DNA of 64,000 nt, taken from the NCBI RefSeq assembly GCF_017876435.1, contig NZ_JAGIOA010000001.1, forward strand, positions 744,001-808,000. The letters are read 5' to 3'. Each line of letters opens with the position of its first letter. Within the stretch, counting starts at the first letter, position 1. Shown piece by piece: positions 34,369 to 43,120 of this stretch. This DNA comes from Microbacterium phyllosphaerae (lineage in GTDB: Bacteria; Actinomycetota; Actinomycetes; Actinomycetales; Microbacteriaceae). The notes beneath the pieces were generated by a model. That model did no database searches, had not been told where the DNA came from, and saw only the letters and a list, made by a program, of their open reading frames with translations. Both the position numbers and the translations under genes were made by a program.

Positions 34369-35925
34369 ATGAGAACCGCTACTCGGCGTGCCCGCCGGCG
34401 TGCCATCGCGACCCTGGGCGTGGCCGCCCTCACGGCCGTCGCTCTTCTCCCCTCCGTCGCGCAGGCTGACGCAGCCGCAGACCCAGACCCCACGCTGCTC
34501 GGCGACCCGACGCCGTTGCTGATCGAGAGCCTGTCTGCCCCCGGCAAGGTCATCGAGATCGGCAATGCGGCGGCCCAGCCGACGATCCCCGACAGCACTC
34601 CGGCGGCGGCCGCCGTGTTCCCGTTCGCGAAGACGGCGGATGCTCTCACGGCGCAGGCCGTGCTCGCCTACCCGGTCGAGGCGTCGCCCGAGCGGTTCGT
34701 ATTCGCGAACGCCGAAGGCGAGGTGCTCGCACGTCGCACGAACATCGATCCGAACTACCGGTACCTGACGATCCCCGGTCTCACCCTCGACGAGGCGGCG
34801 ACCGACCCCAGCGCGCAGTGGACGATGAGCGACGCGGGCGGCGGGTACTCGTACCTCCGCAACGTGCAGACCTATGCGAGCGGCGCGACAGCCAATCTCG
34901 ACATGTACAACTGGGCGACCGCGGCCGGGTCTGAGGTGCAGACCTACGACGCCGGCACCGCGAACGTGCAGAAGTGGCGCACGCACCGCCTGACCGCCGA
35001 GGTCGCCCCGGTCGAGCAGCGCGTCGACACCGGCAAGCCCCCGAAGCTCCCTACCGCGCTCACCGGCCGGTACAGCTGGGGCCTCACCACCCCGCTCGCG
35101 AACATCACCTGGAACGCGCCGAGCGCCGACGTCTGGACGGTCGACGGCACCGTGACCGTCGAGGGCACCGGCGTCGGATTCTTCGGCGAGACCGTGCCGG
35201 TGAAGGCCGAGTACCTCGTCGGCTCGCTCGGCGGCGCCACCGATGTGGCGATGACCGGCTACGTCGGCCAGACGCTCAAAGAGCTGCAGATGCACGCGCC
35301 CACCACGGTGCAGCGCACGATCTCGGGCTCGGGAACCACGGTCACAGCCCCCGTCACGTGGGACTGGTCGGCGCTCGCCGCCGATGCCACCGCGACGGCC
35401 GGCGTCATCGAGGTTCCCGCCGCGGCATCCACCGGGTTCGCCGCCCGCCTCACGATCACGATCGCCCCGGCGGCGAGCGTGAACATTCTGCGCGGTGCCG
35501 GCATCCACTGGGACTACACGCACCTGAACGGCTCAAACTTCAGGCTCACCGACGGTGTGCGCGACGTCGCCGGCTTCGACGACTGGAAGAGCGGCGGGGC
35601 CGCGAACCGCGTCAACCCGAACACCGTGTCGTTCTACTTCGACCAGCCGCGCCAGCTCACGGGTGCGGCCGTCTACGACATCGGCGGCCGCCAGAACGTC
35701 GGCGGCGTCACGGTGCAGTACCGCGACCTGATCGGCGGATGGATCGACATGCCCACCCAGGCGATGACCTGGCCGTACGTCAACGCGACGCCGAACCTGA
35801 GCCTCGAGTTCACCAGCACCCCCGTGCTCGCGACCGGTATGCGCGTCGTGATCACGAACAAGTCGAACGACAACTGGATGAGCCTGTCCGAGGTCGAGGC
35901 CTTCGGGCCCGCGCTCGCCGGCTGA
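34369..35925 (+). CDS. Secreted lectin/Ig-like/discoidin protein
   Basis: A 518-residue exported protein. The signal peptide has a twin-arginine-rich start and ends near VAQADA (residues 1-35). Then come a ricin-type beta-trefoil-like stretch (about 85-215; DPSAQWTMSDAGGG, QTYDAGTANVQKWRTH), a bacterial Ig-like domain (220-315; GKPPKLPTALTGRYSWG), a second weaker beta domain, and a C-terminal F5/8-type (discoidin) carbohydrate-binding domain (about 395-518; NPNTVSFYFDQPRQLTGAAV). No catalytic motif was seen; it looks like a binding protein. It is 35 bases before the metallophosphoesterase and probably in its operon. Confidence 0.78.
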   Translation: MRTATRRARRRAIATLGVAALTAVALLPSVAQADAAADPDPTLLGDPTPLLIESLSAPGKVIEIGNAAAQPTIPDSTPAAAAVFPFAKTADALTAQAVLAYPVEASPERFVFANAEGEVLARRTNIDPNYRYLTIPGLTLDEAATDPSAQWTMSDAGGGYSYLRNVQTYASGATANLDMYNWATAAGSEVQTYDAGTANVQKWRTHRLTAEVAPVEQRVDTGKPPKLPTALTGRYSWGLTTPLANITWNAPSADVWTVDGTVTVEGTGVGFFGETVPVKAEYLVGSLGGATDVAMTGYVGQTLKELQMHAPTTVQRTISGSGTTVTAPVTWDWSALAADATATAGVIEVPAAASTGFAARLTITIAPAASVNILRGAGIHWDYTHLNGSNFRLTDGVRDVAGFDDWKSGGAANRVNPNTVSFYFDQPRQLTGAAVYDIGGRQNVGGVTVQYRDLIGGWIDMPTQAMTWPYVNATPNLSLEFTSTPVLATGMRVVITNKSNDNWMSLSEVEAFGPALAG

Positions 35926-35960
35926 TCCGCTGACTGCCTTCTGAGACCCGAGGAAGACCG

Positions 35961-38717
35961 ATGAACCCTCCTGCCCGTCGCCGTTCCTGGCGAGCTTTCA
36001 CCGCGACAGCGATCGCGGCCGGACTGCTGGCGACCACCGCCGCGCCGGCTGCGGCAGCATCCACTCCCGAACCGGTCCTGCGCGGTGCGCTCGCCGCGGC
36101 TGCCGACACCGTCGCCACCGAGCTGCGGTCGAGCTTCGTGCTGCCGGTGATCCCCGACACGCAGTTCTATTCGCGCTACAGCGCGTCGCAGTTCTACCCG
36201 AAGTACGACACCAACCCGTTCGAGGTGCAGACCGACTGGATCGTCGAGAACAAAGACGAGCTCAACATCCCGTTCGCGGTGCATGTGGGCGACGTCGTCG
36301 ACCAGGAGTGGGTGACGGGCGAGTGGGATGCCGCGGCCAAGGCCATGAAGATCCTCACCGACGGGGGTGTGCCGTACTCGGTCGTGCCCGGAAACCACGA
36401 CGTCGCGAACATGAACGCCCGCTCGTCCGAGGCGAACTCGTGGCAGTACCTGCAGCGGTTCGACAAGGGACGGATGCAGACGCAGGGCGGATCGACGTTC
36501 GTCGACAGCTTCCAGAACGGACTCTCGACGGCGTACATCTTCGAGGCCGAGGGGCATCAGTGGATGTCGCTCGCGCTCGCCTGGAACGCCTCGGCCGACA
36601 CGTTCGCGTGGGCGCAGGGCGTGCTCGACGCGCACCCAGGCATCCCGGTGGTGCTGTCGTCGCACGCGATCATCAACATCGATCTCGATCAGACGTCGCC
36701 CGCCGACTGGTGGTGGGGTGAGGAGCTGTGGAACCAGCTGATCCGCAAGAACGACGAGATCGTCGTCACGGTCAACGGGCACTTCCACGGCACCACGATG
36801 CGGCAGCGCACGAACGACTTCGGTCACCCCGTCTACCAGGTGCTGACGGACTATCAGATGGCTGCCGACGGCGGCAACGGCTACATGACGCTGTTCGAGT
36901 TCGACCTCACCAACGATCGCATCGACGTCGAGTCGGTGTCGCCGTGGGTGACGGTGAAAGACAAGGAGTCGCTCACCGCGAACGACACTCCCGTGCTCGA
37001 CGGGCCGTGGCAGTCGTTCTCGATGGCCGTCGATTTCGAGGGCCGCTTCGGGTACAAGCCGGCGGAGGCGACGCAGGGCGACCTGTCGGAGCGCGCGAAG
37101 GAGATCGTCTCCGAGGGCTGGGACGGCGACGGTGTCGGCGAACACTGGGCTGCGGCCGGACGAGCGGATGACTACATCGACGTCGACGGCACCGTGGCGC
37201 ACTGGCGCTTCGGGTCGGTCGCTGAGGGAGTCGTCGACGAGACCACGGTGATCCCGGATGTCGCGGGTGCGAGCCCCATGTATCGCAGCGCGATCGACAA
37301 CACCGATGCTCCCGAGAAGCTCGAAGACGTGCAGGTCTCGCACAAGAACGTGCCGTTCTACTCGGCCGACCGCGGAGCCGTGTGCTTCTCTGACGTGCAC
37401 CGCAACGCCACCGGGCCCGACAACATGTCGTACATCTCGACCGAGTACGGGGCACCGGCCACCTTCGCCGACCTCGACTCGTCGTCGGGCTACACGGTCG
37501 AGGCCTTCCTGCAGCTCGACGAGGACTGGACCGAGGCGGCCAACCGCTGGAGCGCGGCGCTCACCCGCGGCGGCGCCCGTCAGTGGATCGGCGTGAACGA
37601 CTCGTCCGACCCCGGTGCGGGGGCTGCTTGGCTCGGCATCTCGAGCCTGCGCGAGTACCAGTTCTCGGCCGGCGACACCGACACCCGCAACTCGTACACG
37701 CTGTGGTCGGGCGAGATCATGCAGGGCTCGTGGCACCACGTCGCGATCGTCAACGACCCGGTCGCCGACACCGTGATCATGTATGTCGACGGTGTGCCGG
37801 TGCTGCGCAACGCGTCGAAGGTCGGCGGCATGATGGCCGCGGACTTCATGCCGTGGATCATCGGCGCCTCGACCTGGAACACCGAGGTCGAGCACGGCTG
37901 GCACGGCTGCGTGGGCGAGACGCGCGTCGTCGACCACGCTCTTGCGTCGTCGGAGTTCCTGTACCAGCGTGTCGACCTCGACGCCTCGCTGGCCGTGACG
38001 ACCGATCTCGTGTCGGTTCGTCCGTCTGACGCGGTCGTCTCCTCGCTCGAGGGAACCGGGCATGCCGGAGCATCCGTCTCCGTCTCGGTCGACGGTGCGG
38101 CTGCCGGGTCGGTGGTCGTCGGTGCCGACGGATCGTGGTCGCTGCCGTTGACCTCTCCGATCGCAGGGTCGGGCTCGCACGAGCTGTCGTTCGTGCAGTC
38201 GATCGGCACGCGATCGGGTGAGGCTTTCGAGGGCGTGCTCGTGATCGGCGAGTCGACCGCGTGGACGCCCGATGAGGCCGACCTCGTGCCGTCGCTCGAG
38301 GGCGTGGTGACGGTCGATCCGTCTCGCTTCGCTCCCGGCGCGACCGTGAAGATCTCGATGCCGGAGGGGCGCGATGGCGAGTCGGTCTACGGGTTCCTGT
38401 TCTCGACGCCGACGGCTCTCGGATCGGCGTCTGTGTCGGGGACCACCGCCACGCTTACCGTCCCCGCGAGCGTGCCCTTCGGCGAGCACCGCTTCGCCCT
38501 CTACGCCGCTGACGGAACTCTGATCGGGTGGGACGCCGTGACCGTGTTCGACCCCGACGCCCTCACCCCGGGCGGATCGGGAGCCGGATCGGATGCCGGT
38601 GGCGACCCGCTCGCCACCACCGGCCTCGACGCGCAGTGGATGCTGCTGTGGGTCGCGCTCGGCGCCGGAGTGATCGCCCTCGGAATCACGCTCGTGCTGC
38701 GGAGGCGCAGGGCCTGA
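35961..38717 (+). CDS. Cell-wall-anchored metallophosphoesterase with LamG domain
   Basis: A 918-residue surface protein. After the signal peptide (ending near APAAAA) comes a calcineurin-like phosphoesterase domain (about 60-330): VIPDTQFY (first aspartate), HVGDVVDQEW, VPGNHDVANM, LSSHAI and NGHFHGTTM, a nearly complete metal-ligand set. A LamG-type concanavalin-like domain follows (about 480-680; SGYTVEAFLQLDE), then two Ig-like domains. The end is a sortase signal, LATTG, then a hydrophobic span and RRRR. LAxTG is a class E type. GAGGAAG precedes the ATG. Substrate may be extracellular phosphoesters. Confidence 0.88.
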   Translation: MNPPARRRSWRAFTATAIAAGLLATTAAPAAAASTPEPVLRGALAAAADTVATELRSSFVLPVIPDTQFYSRYSASQFYPKYDTNPFEVQTDWIVENKDELNIPFAVHVGDVVDQEWVTGEWDAAAKAMKILTDGGVPYSVVPGNHDVANMNARSSEANSWQYLQRFDKGRMQTQGGSTFVDSFQNGLSTAYIFEAEGHQWMSLALAWNASADTFAWAQGVLDAHPGIPVVLSSHAIINIDLDQTSPADWWWGEELWNQLIRKNDEIVVTVNGHFHGTTMRQRTNDFGHPVYQVLTDYQMAADGGNGYMTLFEFDLTNDRIDVESVSPWVTVKDKESLTANDTPVLDGPWQSFSMAVDFEGRFGYKPAEATQGDLSERAKEIVSEGWDGDGVGEHWAAAGRADDYIDVDGTVAHWRFGSVAEGVVDETTVIPDVAGASPMYRSAIDNTDAPEKLEDVQVSHKNVPFYSADRGAVCFSDVHRNATGPDNMSYISTEYGAPATFADLDSSSGYTVEAFLQLDEDWTEAANRWSAALTRGGARQWIGVNDSSDPGAGAAWLGISSLREYQFSAGDTDTRNSYTLWSGEIMQGSWHHVAIVNDPVADTVIMYVDGVPVLRNASKVGGMMAADFMPWIIGASTWNTEVEHGWHGCVGETRVVDHALASSEFLYQRVDLDASLAVTTDLVSVRPSDAVVSSLEGTGHAGASVSVSVDGAAAGSVVVGADGSWSLPLTSPIAGSGSHELSFVQSIGTRSGEAFEGVLVIGESTAWTPDEADLVPSLEGVVTVDPSRFAPGATVKISMPEGRDGESVYGFLFSTPTALGSASVSGTTATLTVPASVPFGEHRFALYAADGTLIGWDAVTVFDPDALTPGGSGAGSDAGGDPLATTGLDAQWMLLWVALGAGVIALGITLVLRRRRA

Positions 38718-38727
38718 CGTCGGGTCA

Positions 38728-38770
38728 GTCTCGCTTCGTTCGCTCGTTCGTCGAGCGGGCGGAGCGAGAC
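38728..38770. repeat. Hairpin copy of the GAGCGGAGCGAGAC dispersed repeat
   Basis: GTCTCGCTTCG (38728-38738) and CGGAGCGAGAC (38760-38770) pair with one mismatch, 11 bases after the metallophosphoesterase stop. The same word recurs at 41141-41172 and in altered form at 43647-43688. It could terminate transcription here, though no U-tract follows. Confidence 0.65.
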
Positions 38771-38819
38771 GGCTCGCGTTCCCTAGCCGCCGACGCCTGG
38801 CGAGCTATATGGTGCAGGC

Positions 38820-39152
38820 ATGGACGGCACACAGGATGCTCCGCGTGAGCGCATCACCGAGCAGGTTCGCGACGAGGCGGAGAGTGCCAGTTCGACACCA
38901 CCACCTATGAGCCGCAAGACCGTTCGTCGTCTCTCGTGGGCTCTCGCGTGGGGCCTGCCCGTCATCGCACTGATCGTCGGCATCGCGCTGACGGCCACGG
39001 GGGCGGTCGAGCAGTGGGAGCCGTTGGGTGAAGGAGCGTACGACGTCACGCTGCTCGCCGTCTGGCCCGCCGGGCTCGTTCTCCTCGCCGTCGGCGCGCT
39101 CGGGCTCGCGGCCGCTGCGATCGCGACCGCGGTGGTGATGACCGAGCGCTGA
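38820..39152 (+). CDS. Two-span hypothetical membrane protein
   Basis: A 110-residue protein with a charged N-terminus (MDGTQDAPRERITEQVRD) and two membrane segments, about residues 44-62 and 78-105. The hairpin topology puts both ends inside. TATGGT lies six bases before the ATG, so the transcript is probably leaderless. Family is not recognised. Confidence 0.68.
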   Translation: MDGTQDAPRERITEQVRDEAESASSTPPPMSRKTVRRLSWALAWGLPVIALIVGIALTATGAVEQWEPLGEGAYDVTLLAVWPAGLVLLAVGALGLAAAAIATAVVMTER

Positions 39153-39201
39153 GCCCTCCTGCACCCGGCATCCCGCGGAATCGCGTGGATACGATGAGGG
39201 C

Positions 39202-39936
39202 ATGACCGATGCCTACAGCTGCGAAGAGCTCGTCTCACGACTTCCGGTGACGCTCGGGCGTCTGAGCGAGGTCGCTGAGTACGACGTCGAGCGGATGCGG
39301 GCGATCGCCCGTGAAGAGGGACTGGAGCACTTCCCTCGACCTCGCATCGATGATCAGCGGGCGCTCCGTCTTCAGCATTCCGACGGAGACGCCGCGAGCG
39401 TCGCCCGTAAGCTCCGCGCCGCGATCGCGAAGGTGCTCGGCAAGCCCACCGGAACCGACAAGGTCTACAGCTCAGGGCCGTTCATCTGCGAGCTGAGTGT
39501 GCGTGACGACCTCGTGCGCGTGCAGGTTCGGCCACAGCGATCCTTCGAATCGATCGGAGCCGCGGCGGCGGCCTGGATGTCGGGAACGCCGTTCTCCGAA
39601 TGGGCTGAGCAGGGCGGTGCGGCGATCATGCATCCGAGCGATTCGCTGATCCGTGCACCCCGCGTCGACGAACGGTCGGGCCGCCTGTCGTTCGCTGTCG
39701 AGCTGGGGTCGGGTCTGCATCCTGCAGGGCTCGTCGTCAATGATCTTCCGGCGAGGCGCGAGGCGCTCGCCGCGTACATCACCGAGCAGGTGGGTGAGCC
39801 CGAGGCGCCGCCCTACTTGACCCAGCGCAAGGCGTGGCTGAGGGGGCAGCGCCAGCTCATGTTGGCCGGATACCGCGGCAGCGGCAACCACTCGCTCACC
39901 TTCACCCACGACGGCGGCGGTGCGGTGGCCTGGTAG
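39202..39936 (+). CDS. Hypothetical protein
   Basis: A 244-residue soluble protein with no membrane segment. The N-terminal 45 residues (DAYSCEELVSRLPVTLGRLS) look like a small helical domain; the rest is mixed alpha/beta with RVQVRPQRSFESIGAAAAAW and a Gly/Ser-rich tail (AGYRGSGNHSLTFTHDGGG). I do not recognise it. TACGAT, six bases before the ATG, gives a leaderless start. Neighbours do not suggest a function. Confidence 0.66.
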   Translation: MTDAYSCEELVSRLPVTLGRLSEVAEYDVERMRAIAREEGLEHFPRPRIDDQRALRLQHSDGDAASVARKLRAAIAKVLGKPTGTDKVYSSGPFICELSVRDDLVRVQVRPQRSFESIGAAAAAWMSGTPFSEWAEQGGAAIMHPSDSLIRAPRVDERSGRLSFAVELGSGLHPAGLVVNDLPARREALAAYITEQVGEPEAPPYLTQRKAWLRGQRQLMLAGYRGSGNHSLTFTHDGGGAVAW

Positions 39937-40069
39937 CGGCGAGCATCCGCTTTTCGCGCGCGATCGAGCGCTCGCATCCGCATGACCATTGAGTGCCTCC
40001 CGCACCCGTGCCAGGATTGCCCCGACTCGGCTCGCGGCATCGCGGGTCGGCTGTGACGAAGGGATTCTC

Positions 40070-41131
40070 ATGCAGCTGGCGATGATCGGACTCGGCCGGA
40101 TGGGCGCCAACATCGTGCGCCGCCTCATGCGGGCGGGGCACGAATGCGTGGTCTACGACGTGAACGCGGATGCTGTGCAGGCGCTGGTCGCCGAGGGAGC
40201 CGTCGGCGCCGACAGCATGGCCGACCTCGCGTCGAAGCTCGAGGCGCCGCGGGCCGTGTGGATGATGGTGCCCGCATCGCTCACCGGATCCGTCGCCGAC
40301 CAGGTCGCGGAGGTGCTCGACGAGGGCGACATCCTGATCGACGGCGGCAACTCGAACTACCGCGACGACGTGCGGCGCGCGAAGACGTTCCGCGAGCGCG
40401 GCATCCACTACGTCGATGTGGGCACGAGCGGTGGCGTCTTCGGGCTCGACCGCGGCTACTGCCTGATGGTCGGCGGACCGGACGAGGCCGTCGAGCGCAT
40501 CGAGCCGGTGCTGAAGACGATCGCTCCGGGTGTCGGCGAGATCGAGCGCACGCCCGGTCGCACCGGTGAGCTCACCGCCGAGGAGCAGGGGTATCTGCAC
40601 TGCGGTCCGTCGGGTGCCGGGCACTTCGTGAAGATGGTGCACAACGGCATCGAGTACGGCATCATGGCGTCGATCGCCGAGGGCCTCAACGTGCTGCACA
40701 ACGCGGATGCCGGGGTGCGAGAGGCCGAGCACTCGGCCGAGATCGCCCCGCTGGAGGAGCCGGAGTTCTACCAGTTCCCGATCGACACCTCGAAGGTCGC
40801 GGAGCTGTGGCGTCGCGGATCCGTGATCTCGTCGTGGCTGCTCGACCTGACCGCCGCCGCGCTCGCCGAGAACCCGCAGCTCGACGGTCTCGCAGGCCGC
40901 GTGTCTGACTCGGGCGAGGGTCGCTGGACGGTCAAGGCCGCGGTCGACGTGGGCGTGCCCGTGCCGGTGCTCGCGGCATCCTTGTTCGAGCGCTTCGCCT
41001 CGCGGGATGAAGACCACTTCGCCAACCAGGTGCTGTCGGCGATGCGCCTGCAGTTCGGTGGGCATCAGGAGCTGCCCGCCGGAGATGTGCTGGAGGCGGG
41101 ATCGCGCAAGGCGGAGTCGGACAGTGCCTGA
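40070..41131 (+). CDS. gnd: 6-phosphogluconate dehydrogenase (decarboxylating), short GndA type
   Basis: A 353-residue enzyme of the short 6PGDH group that oxidatively decarboxylates 6-phosphogluconate to ribulose 5-phosphate in the pentose phosphate pathway. The Rossmann loop is MIGLGRMGANIVRRLM (GxGxxG). Then come ILIDGGNSNYRDD, VDVGTSGGVFGLDRGY (substrate serines), GHFVKMVHNGIEYGIMASIA (catalytic lysine in KMVHNGIEY) and SDSGEGRWT. AAGGGA is six bases before the ATG. The absence of the longer C-terminal tail fits the GndA/YqeC-type proteins. Its stop overlaps the GNAT start. Confidence 0.9.
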   Translation: MQLAMIGLGRMGANIVRRLMRAGHECVVYDVNADAVQALVAEGAVGADSMADLASKLEAPRAVWMMVPASLTGSVADQVAEVLDEGDILIDGGNSNYRDDVRRAKTFRERGIHYVDVGTSGGVFGLDRGYCLMVGGPDEAVERIEPVLKTIAPGVGEIERTPGRTGELTAEEQGYLHCGPSGAGHFVKMVHNGIEYGIMASIAEGLNVLHNADAGVREAEHSAEIAPLEEPEFYQFPIDTSKVAELWRRGSVISSWLLDLTAAALAENPQLDGLAGRVSDSGEGRWTVKAAVDVGVPVPVLAASLFERFASRDEDHFANQVLSAMRLQFGGHQELPAGDVLEAGSRKAESDSA

Positions 41132-41633
41132 CCCCGACCCGGTCCTTGAGCGAGCGGAGCGAGACGAAACGCCTGTGCGCCGGGCCGAAGTCTCGGATGC
41201 TGTCACCGTCGCTGAACTCCTGCACGCGTTCAACACCGAGTTCGACACCGAGACTCCGGGCGTCGAGGTGCTCGCCGCTCGGCTGCGGATGCTGCTCGAC
41301 GAACCGTTGACGTTCGCCGTGCTCGGCGGCTCACCTGCGACCGGCGTCGCGCTCGTGACCCTGCGTCCGAACGTGTGGTCAGACGGACCGGTCGCGCTGC
41401 TCGACGAGATGTACGTCGAGCCTGAGCAGCGGGGTAGCGGCATCGGCAGCGCGATCCTGCGGCGGATGGTCGAGATCTGCCGCGAGCTCGGAGTCGCAGC
41501 GATCGAGATCAACGTCGACGAGTCGGATGCCGCGGCGATGCGCTTCTACGAGCGGCACGGTTTCAGCGGCACCGACCCGGACTCGGGCGAGCGGGCGTTC
41601 TACTTCTACCGGGCGTTGGAGGGGGAGGGGTAG
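41124..41633 (+). CDS. GNAT acetyltransferase
   Basis: A GCN5-related N-acetyltransferase, 169 residues from the GTG at 41124, which overlaps the gnd stop and has GGAG seven bases upstream. The acetyl-CoA loop is EPEQRGSGIGSAILRRMV (Q/R-x-x-G-x-G/A), followed by the IEINVDESDAAAMRFYERHG fold. A second possible start is GTG at 41175. Between these starts, codons 6-16 (DPVLERAERDETP region) are encoded by a dispersed repeat, so the N-terminal extension may be recent. Substrate is unknown. Confidence 0.8.
   Translation: MPDPDPVLERAERDETPVRRAEVSDAVTVAELLHAFNTEFDTETPGVEVLAARLRMLLDEPLTFAVLGGSPATGVALVTLRPNVWSDGPVALLDEMYVEPEQRGSGIGSAILRRMVEICRELGVAAIEINVDESDAAAMRFYERHGFSGTDPDSGERAFYFYRALEGEG
41141..41172. 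repeat. Dispersed repeat GGTCCTTGAGCGAGCGGAGC... at the GNAT start
   Basis: A 32-base copy of the GAGCGGAGCGAGACGAAACGC family, whose relatives lie at 38728-38770 and 43647-43688. It lies just after the gnd stop, inside the first codons of the GNAT frame if the 41124 start is used. Confidence 0.7.
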
Positions 41634-41749
41634 ACGGGCGGACCCGTCCGCAGAATACTGCCTAGGACTCTTTCGTGTGCTTATGTACCTCATGTGACGT
41701 CATGTAGGACTGATGGCTCCTCCGCCCCTCAGCGTGGAGGGAAAAGCGA

Positions 41750-42070
41750 ATGCTGACGTGTCTGGCCGTGATCGCACTGGCGTTGGGCGCGGGTCTGCTC
41801 TTCGGAGCGCGCATCGAGCCTCCGTTTCGCTGGGCTGGAAACGTCGGGGCACTGATGATCACGGGGTGTGTGATCGTCGCTGGTATCCATCTCGGTGATG
41901 CGGCCGAATGGCTCGGTCCACTCTTCTCCACCATCGCTGTCGTCACGGCAGTGCTGGTCGAGGCCGAGTCACGCAGGCGTGAACCACGGTTCGTCGGTGA
42001 GTCCTACTGGCAGCGAGTGCTCCTCGTGATCTCTCGCAGGTCGGGGCGCATCGATGCGAGCGACGAGTGA
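41750..42070 (+). CDS. Three-span hypothetical membrane protein
   Basis: A 106-residue protein with hydrophobic segments near residues 3-21, 27-47 and 57-70, then a basic amphipathic C-terminus (ESRRREPRFVGESYWQRVLL). GGAGG lies about ten bases before the ATG. Family is not recognised. Its stop overlaps the next GTG (GTGA, 42067-42070), so it is coupled to the lipoprotein frame that follows. Confidence 0.66.
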   Translation: MLTCLAVIALALGAGLLFGARIEPPFRWAGNVGALMITGCVIVAGIHLGDAAEWLGPLFSTIAVVTAVLVEAESRRREPRFVGESYWQRVLLVISRRSGRIDASDE

Positions 42071-42494
42071 GACGTCGCGCACCACTGGGTCTGGTCCTCA
42101 TGATCGCGTGTCCGTGGGATGCACTGCTCATCCGGCATCGAGCGTGTCGCCCAGCCCCGTCGCCGACTATCCACCGAGCCCGATCGACACGATCACCGAT
42201 CCTTCGAGTGGCCTCTTCGTAGACTTCACCGTCGACGCCGTCCTTGATGAGACGGGGAGCGGGCCAGCCACCTTCGAGCTACCCGAGGTCGACGACAAGG
42301 TCGCGTTCTACGTGACATGCTCACCGACGGCCGAGTACCGCATCGACGTGTTCGACTCCTTCGTGAGCGGAGACTGCAGCGACGTACTCGCAGCGTTCGG
42401 GACGATCCCCGTGAGCGGAGAGTCGCGCACTGTGCGTCTGTCGGTTCCCGACGGGGCGATGTTTCACATCGTCGGCATTGAACAGGGCGAGTGA
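42067..42494 (+). pseudogene. Lipoprotein gene with an apparent frameshift near its signal peptide
   Basis: The frame from GTG 42067 starts like a lipoprotein signal (MRRRAPLGLVLMIA) but then runs into unlike sequence (CPWDALLIRH). In another frame, about 45 bases later, the text reads VGCTAHPASSVSPSPVADYP and continues into a plausible 120-residue exported domain (LFVDFTVDAVLDETGSGPA). Joining the two with a one-base shift near 42105 gives signal peptide, lipobox VGC and mature part. The GTGA overlap with the previous stop supports the first frame. This is either a real frameshift or a sequencing error. Confidence 0.6.
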
Positions 42495-42559
42495 TCGGCC
42501 GGCACCAGCAGTACTCTGATCCTCATCCGGCACCGCCCGCATCGAAGGAGATCGGCGAG

Positions 42560-43120
42560 ATGAGACCACTGCGCTACGCGATCAACGTCACGCTCGACGG
42601 CTGCGTCCATCACGAGGCGGGCGTCGCTCCCGACGAGGAGCTGATGGGCTTCTGGACGGCGGAGATGCAGCGAGCGGATGCCGTGCTCTACGGCCGGACG
42701 ACCTACGACATGATGGAGGGCGCCTGGCGGCGTCCGGCATCCGGGGTGTGGCCCGACTGGATGGATGAGTGGGAAGTCCCGTTCGCAGAGGCCCTCGACC
42801 GCATACCGAAGCATGTGGTGTCGAGCACGCTGGAGTCGGTCGACTGGAACGCCGAGCTCGTCCGAGGCGACGTGGGCGAGGCGGTTACGCAGCTAAAGGC
42901 GCAGCCGGGTGAGGGGCTGTCCGTCGGCGGCGTGACCTTGCCGCTCGCGCTCGCCGAGCTGGGTCTGATCGACGAGTTCACCTTCGTCGTGCATCCGATC
43001 ATCGCCGGGCACGGGCCCAGGCTGCTCGACGGGCTGAACGAGCGTATCGAGCTCAAGGAGGTGGGCCGTCGGGTGTTCGATTCCGGTGCTGTGGCGGTCA
43101 CATACCGTCCGCGGCGGTGA
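42560..43120 (+). CDS. Dihydrofolate reductase-family protein (RibD-C type)
   Basis: A 186-residue protein of the DHFR/RibD C-terminal fold: MRPLRYAINVTLDGCVHH, then ADAVLYGRTTYDMMEGAW, a middle IPKHVVSSTLESVDWN and GEGLSVGGVTLPLALAELGL, ending EFTFVVHPIIAGHGPRLL. The GRTTYDMM stretch marks the nucleotide/substrate region of this family. AAGGAG nine bases before the ATG supports the start at 42560. The reductase substrate is not known; folate or riboflavin-like reductions are typical. It converges with the next gene, overlapping by 23 bases. Confidence 0.82.
   Translation: MRPLRYAINVTLDGCVHHEAGVAPDEELMGFWTAEMQRADAVLYGRTTYDMMEGAWRRPASGVWPDWMDEWEVPFAEALDRIPKHVVSSTLESVDWNAELVRGDVGEAVTQLKAQPGEGLSVGGVTLPLALAELGLIDEFTFVVHPIIAGHGPRLLDGLNERIELKEVGRRVFDSGAVAVTYRPRR

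Noticed and set aside
35673..38489. 938-codon minus-strand frame opposite the metallophosphoesterase
   Set aside because: The antisense shadow has arginine/histidine-rich text; the plus strand has signal peptide, catalytic motifs and a sorting signal.
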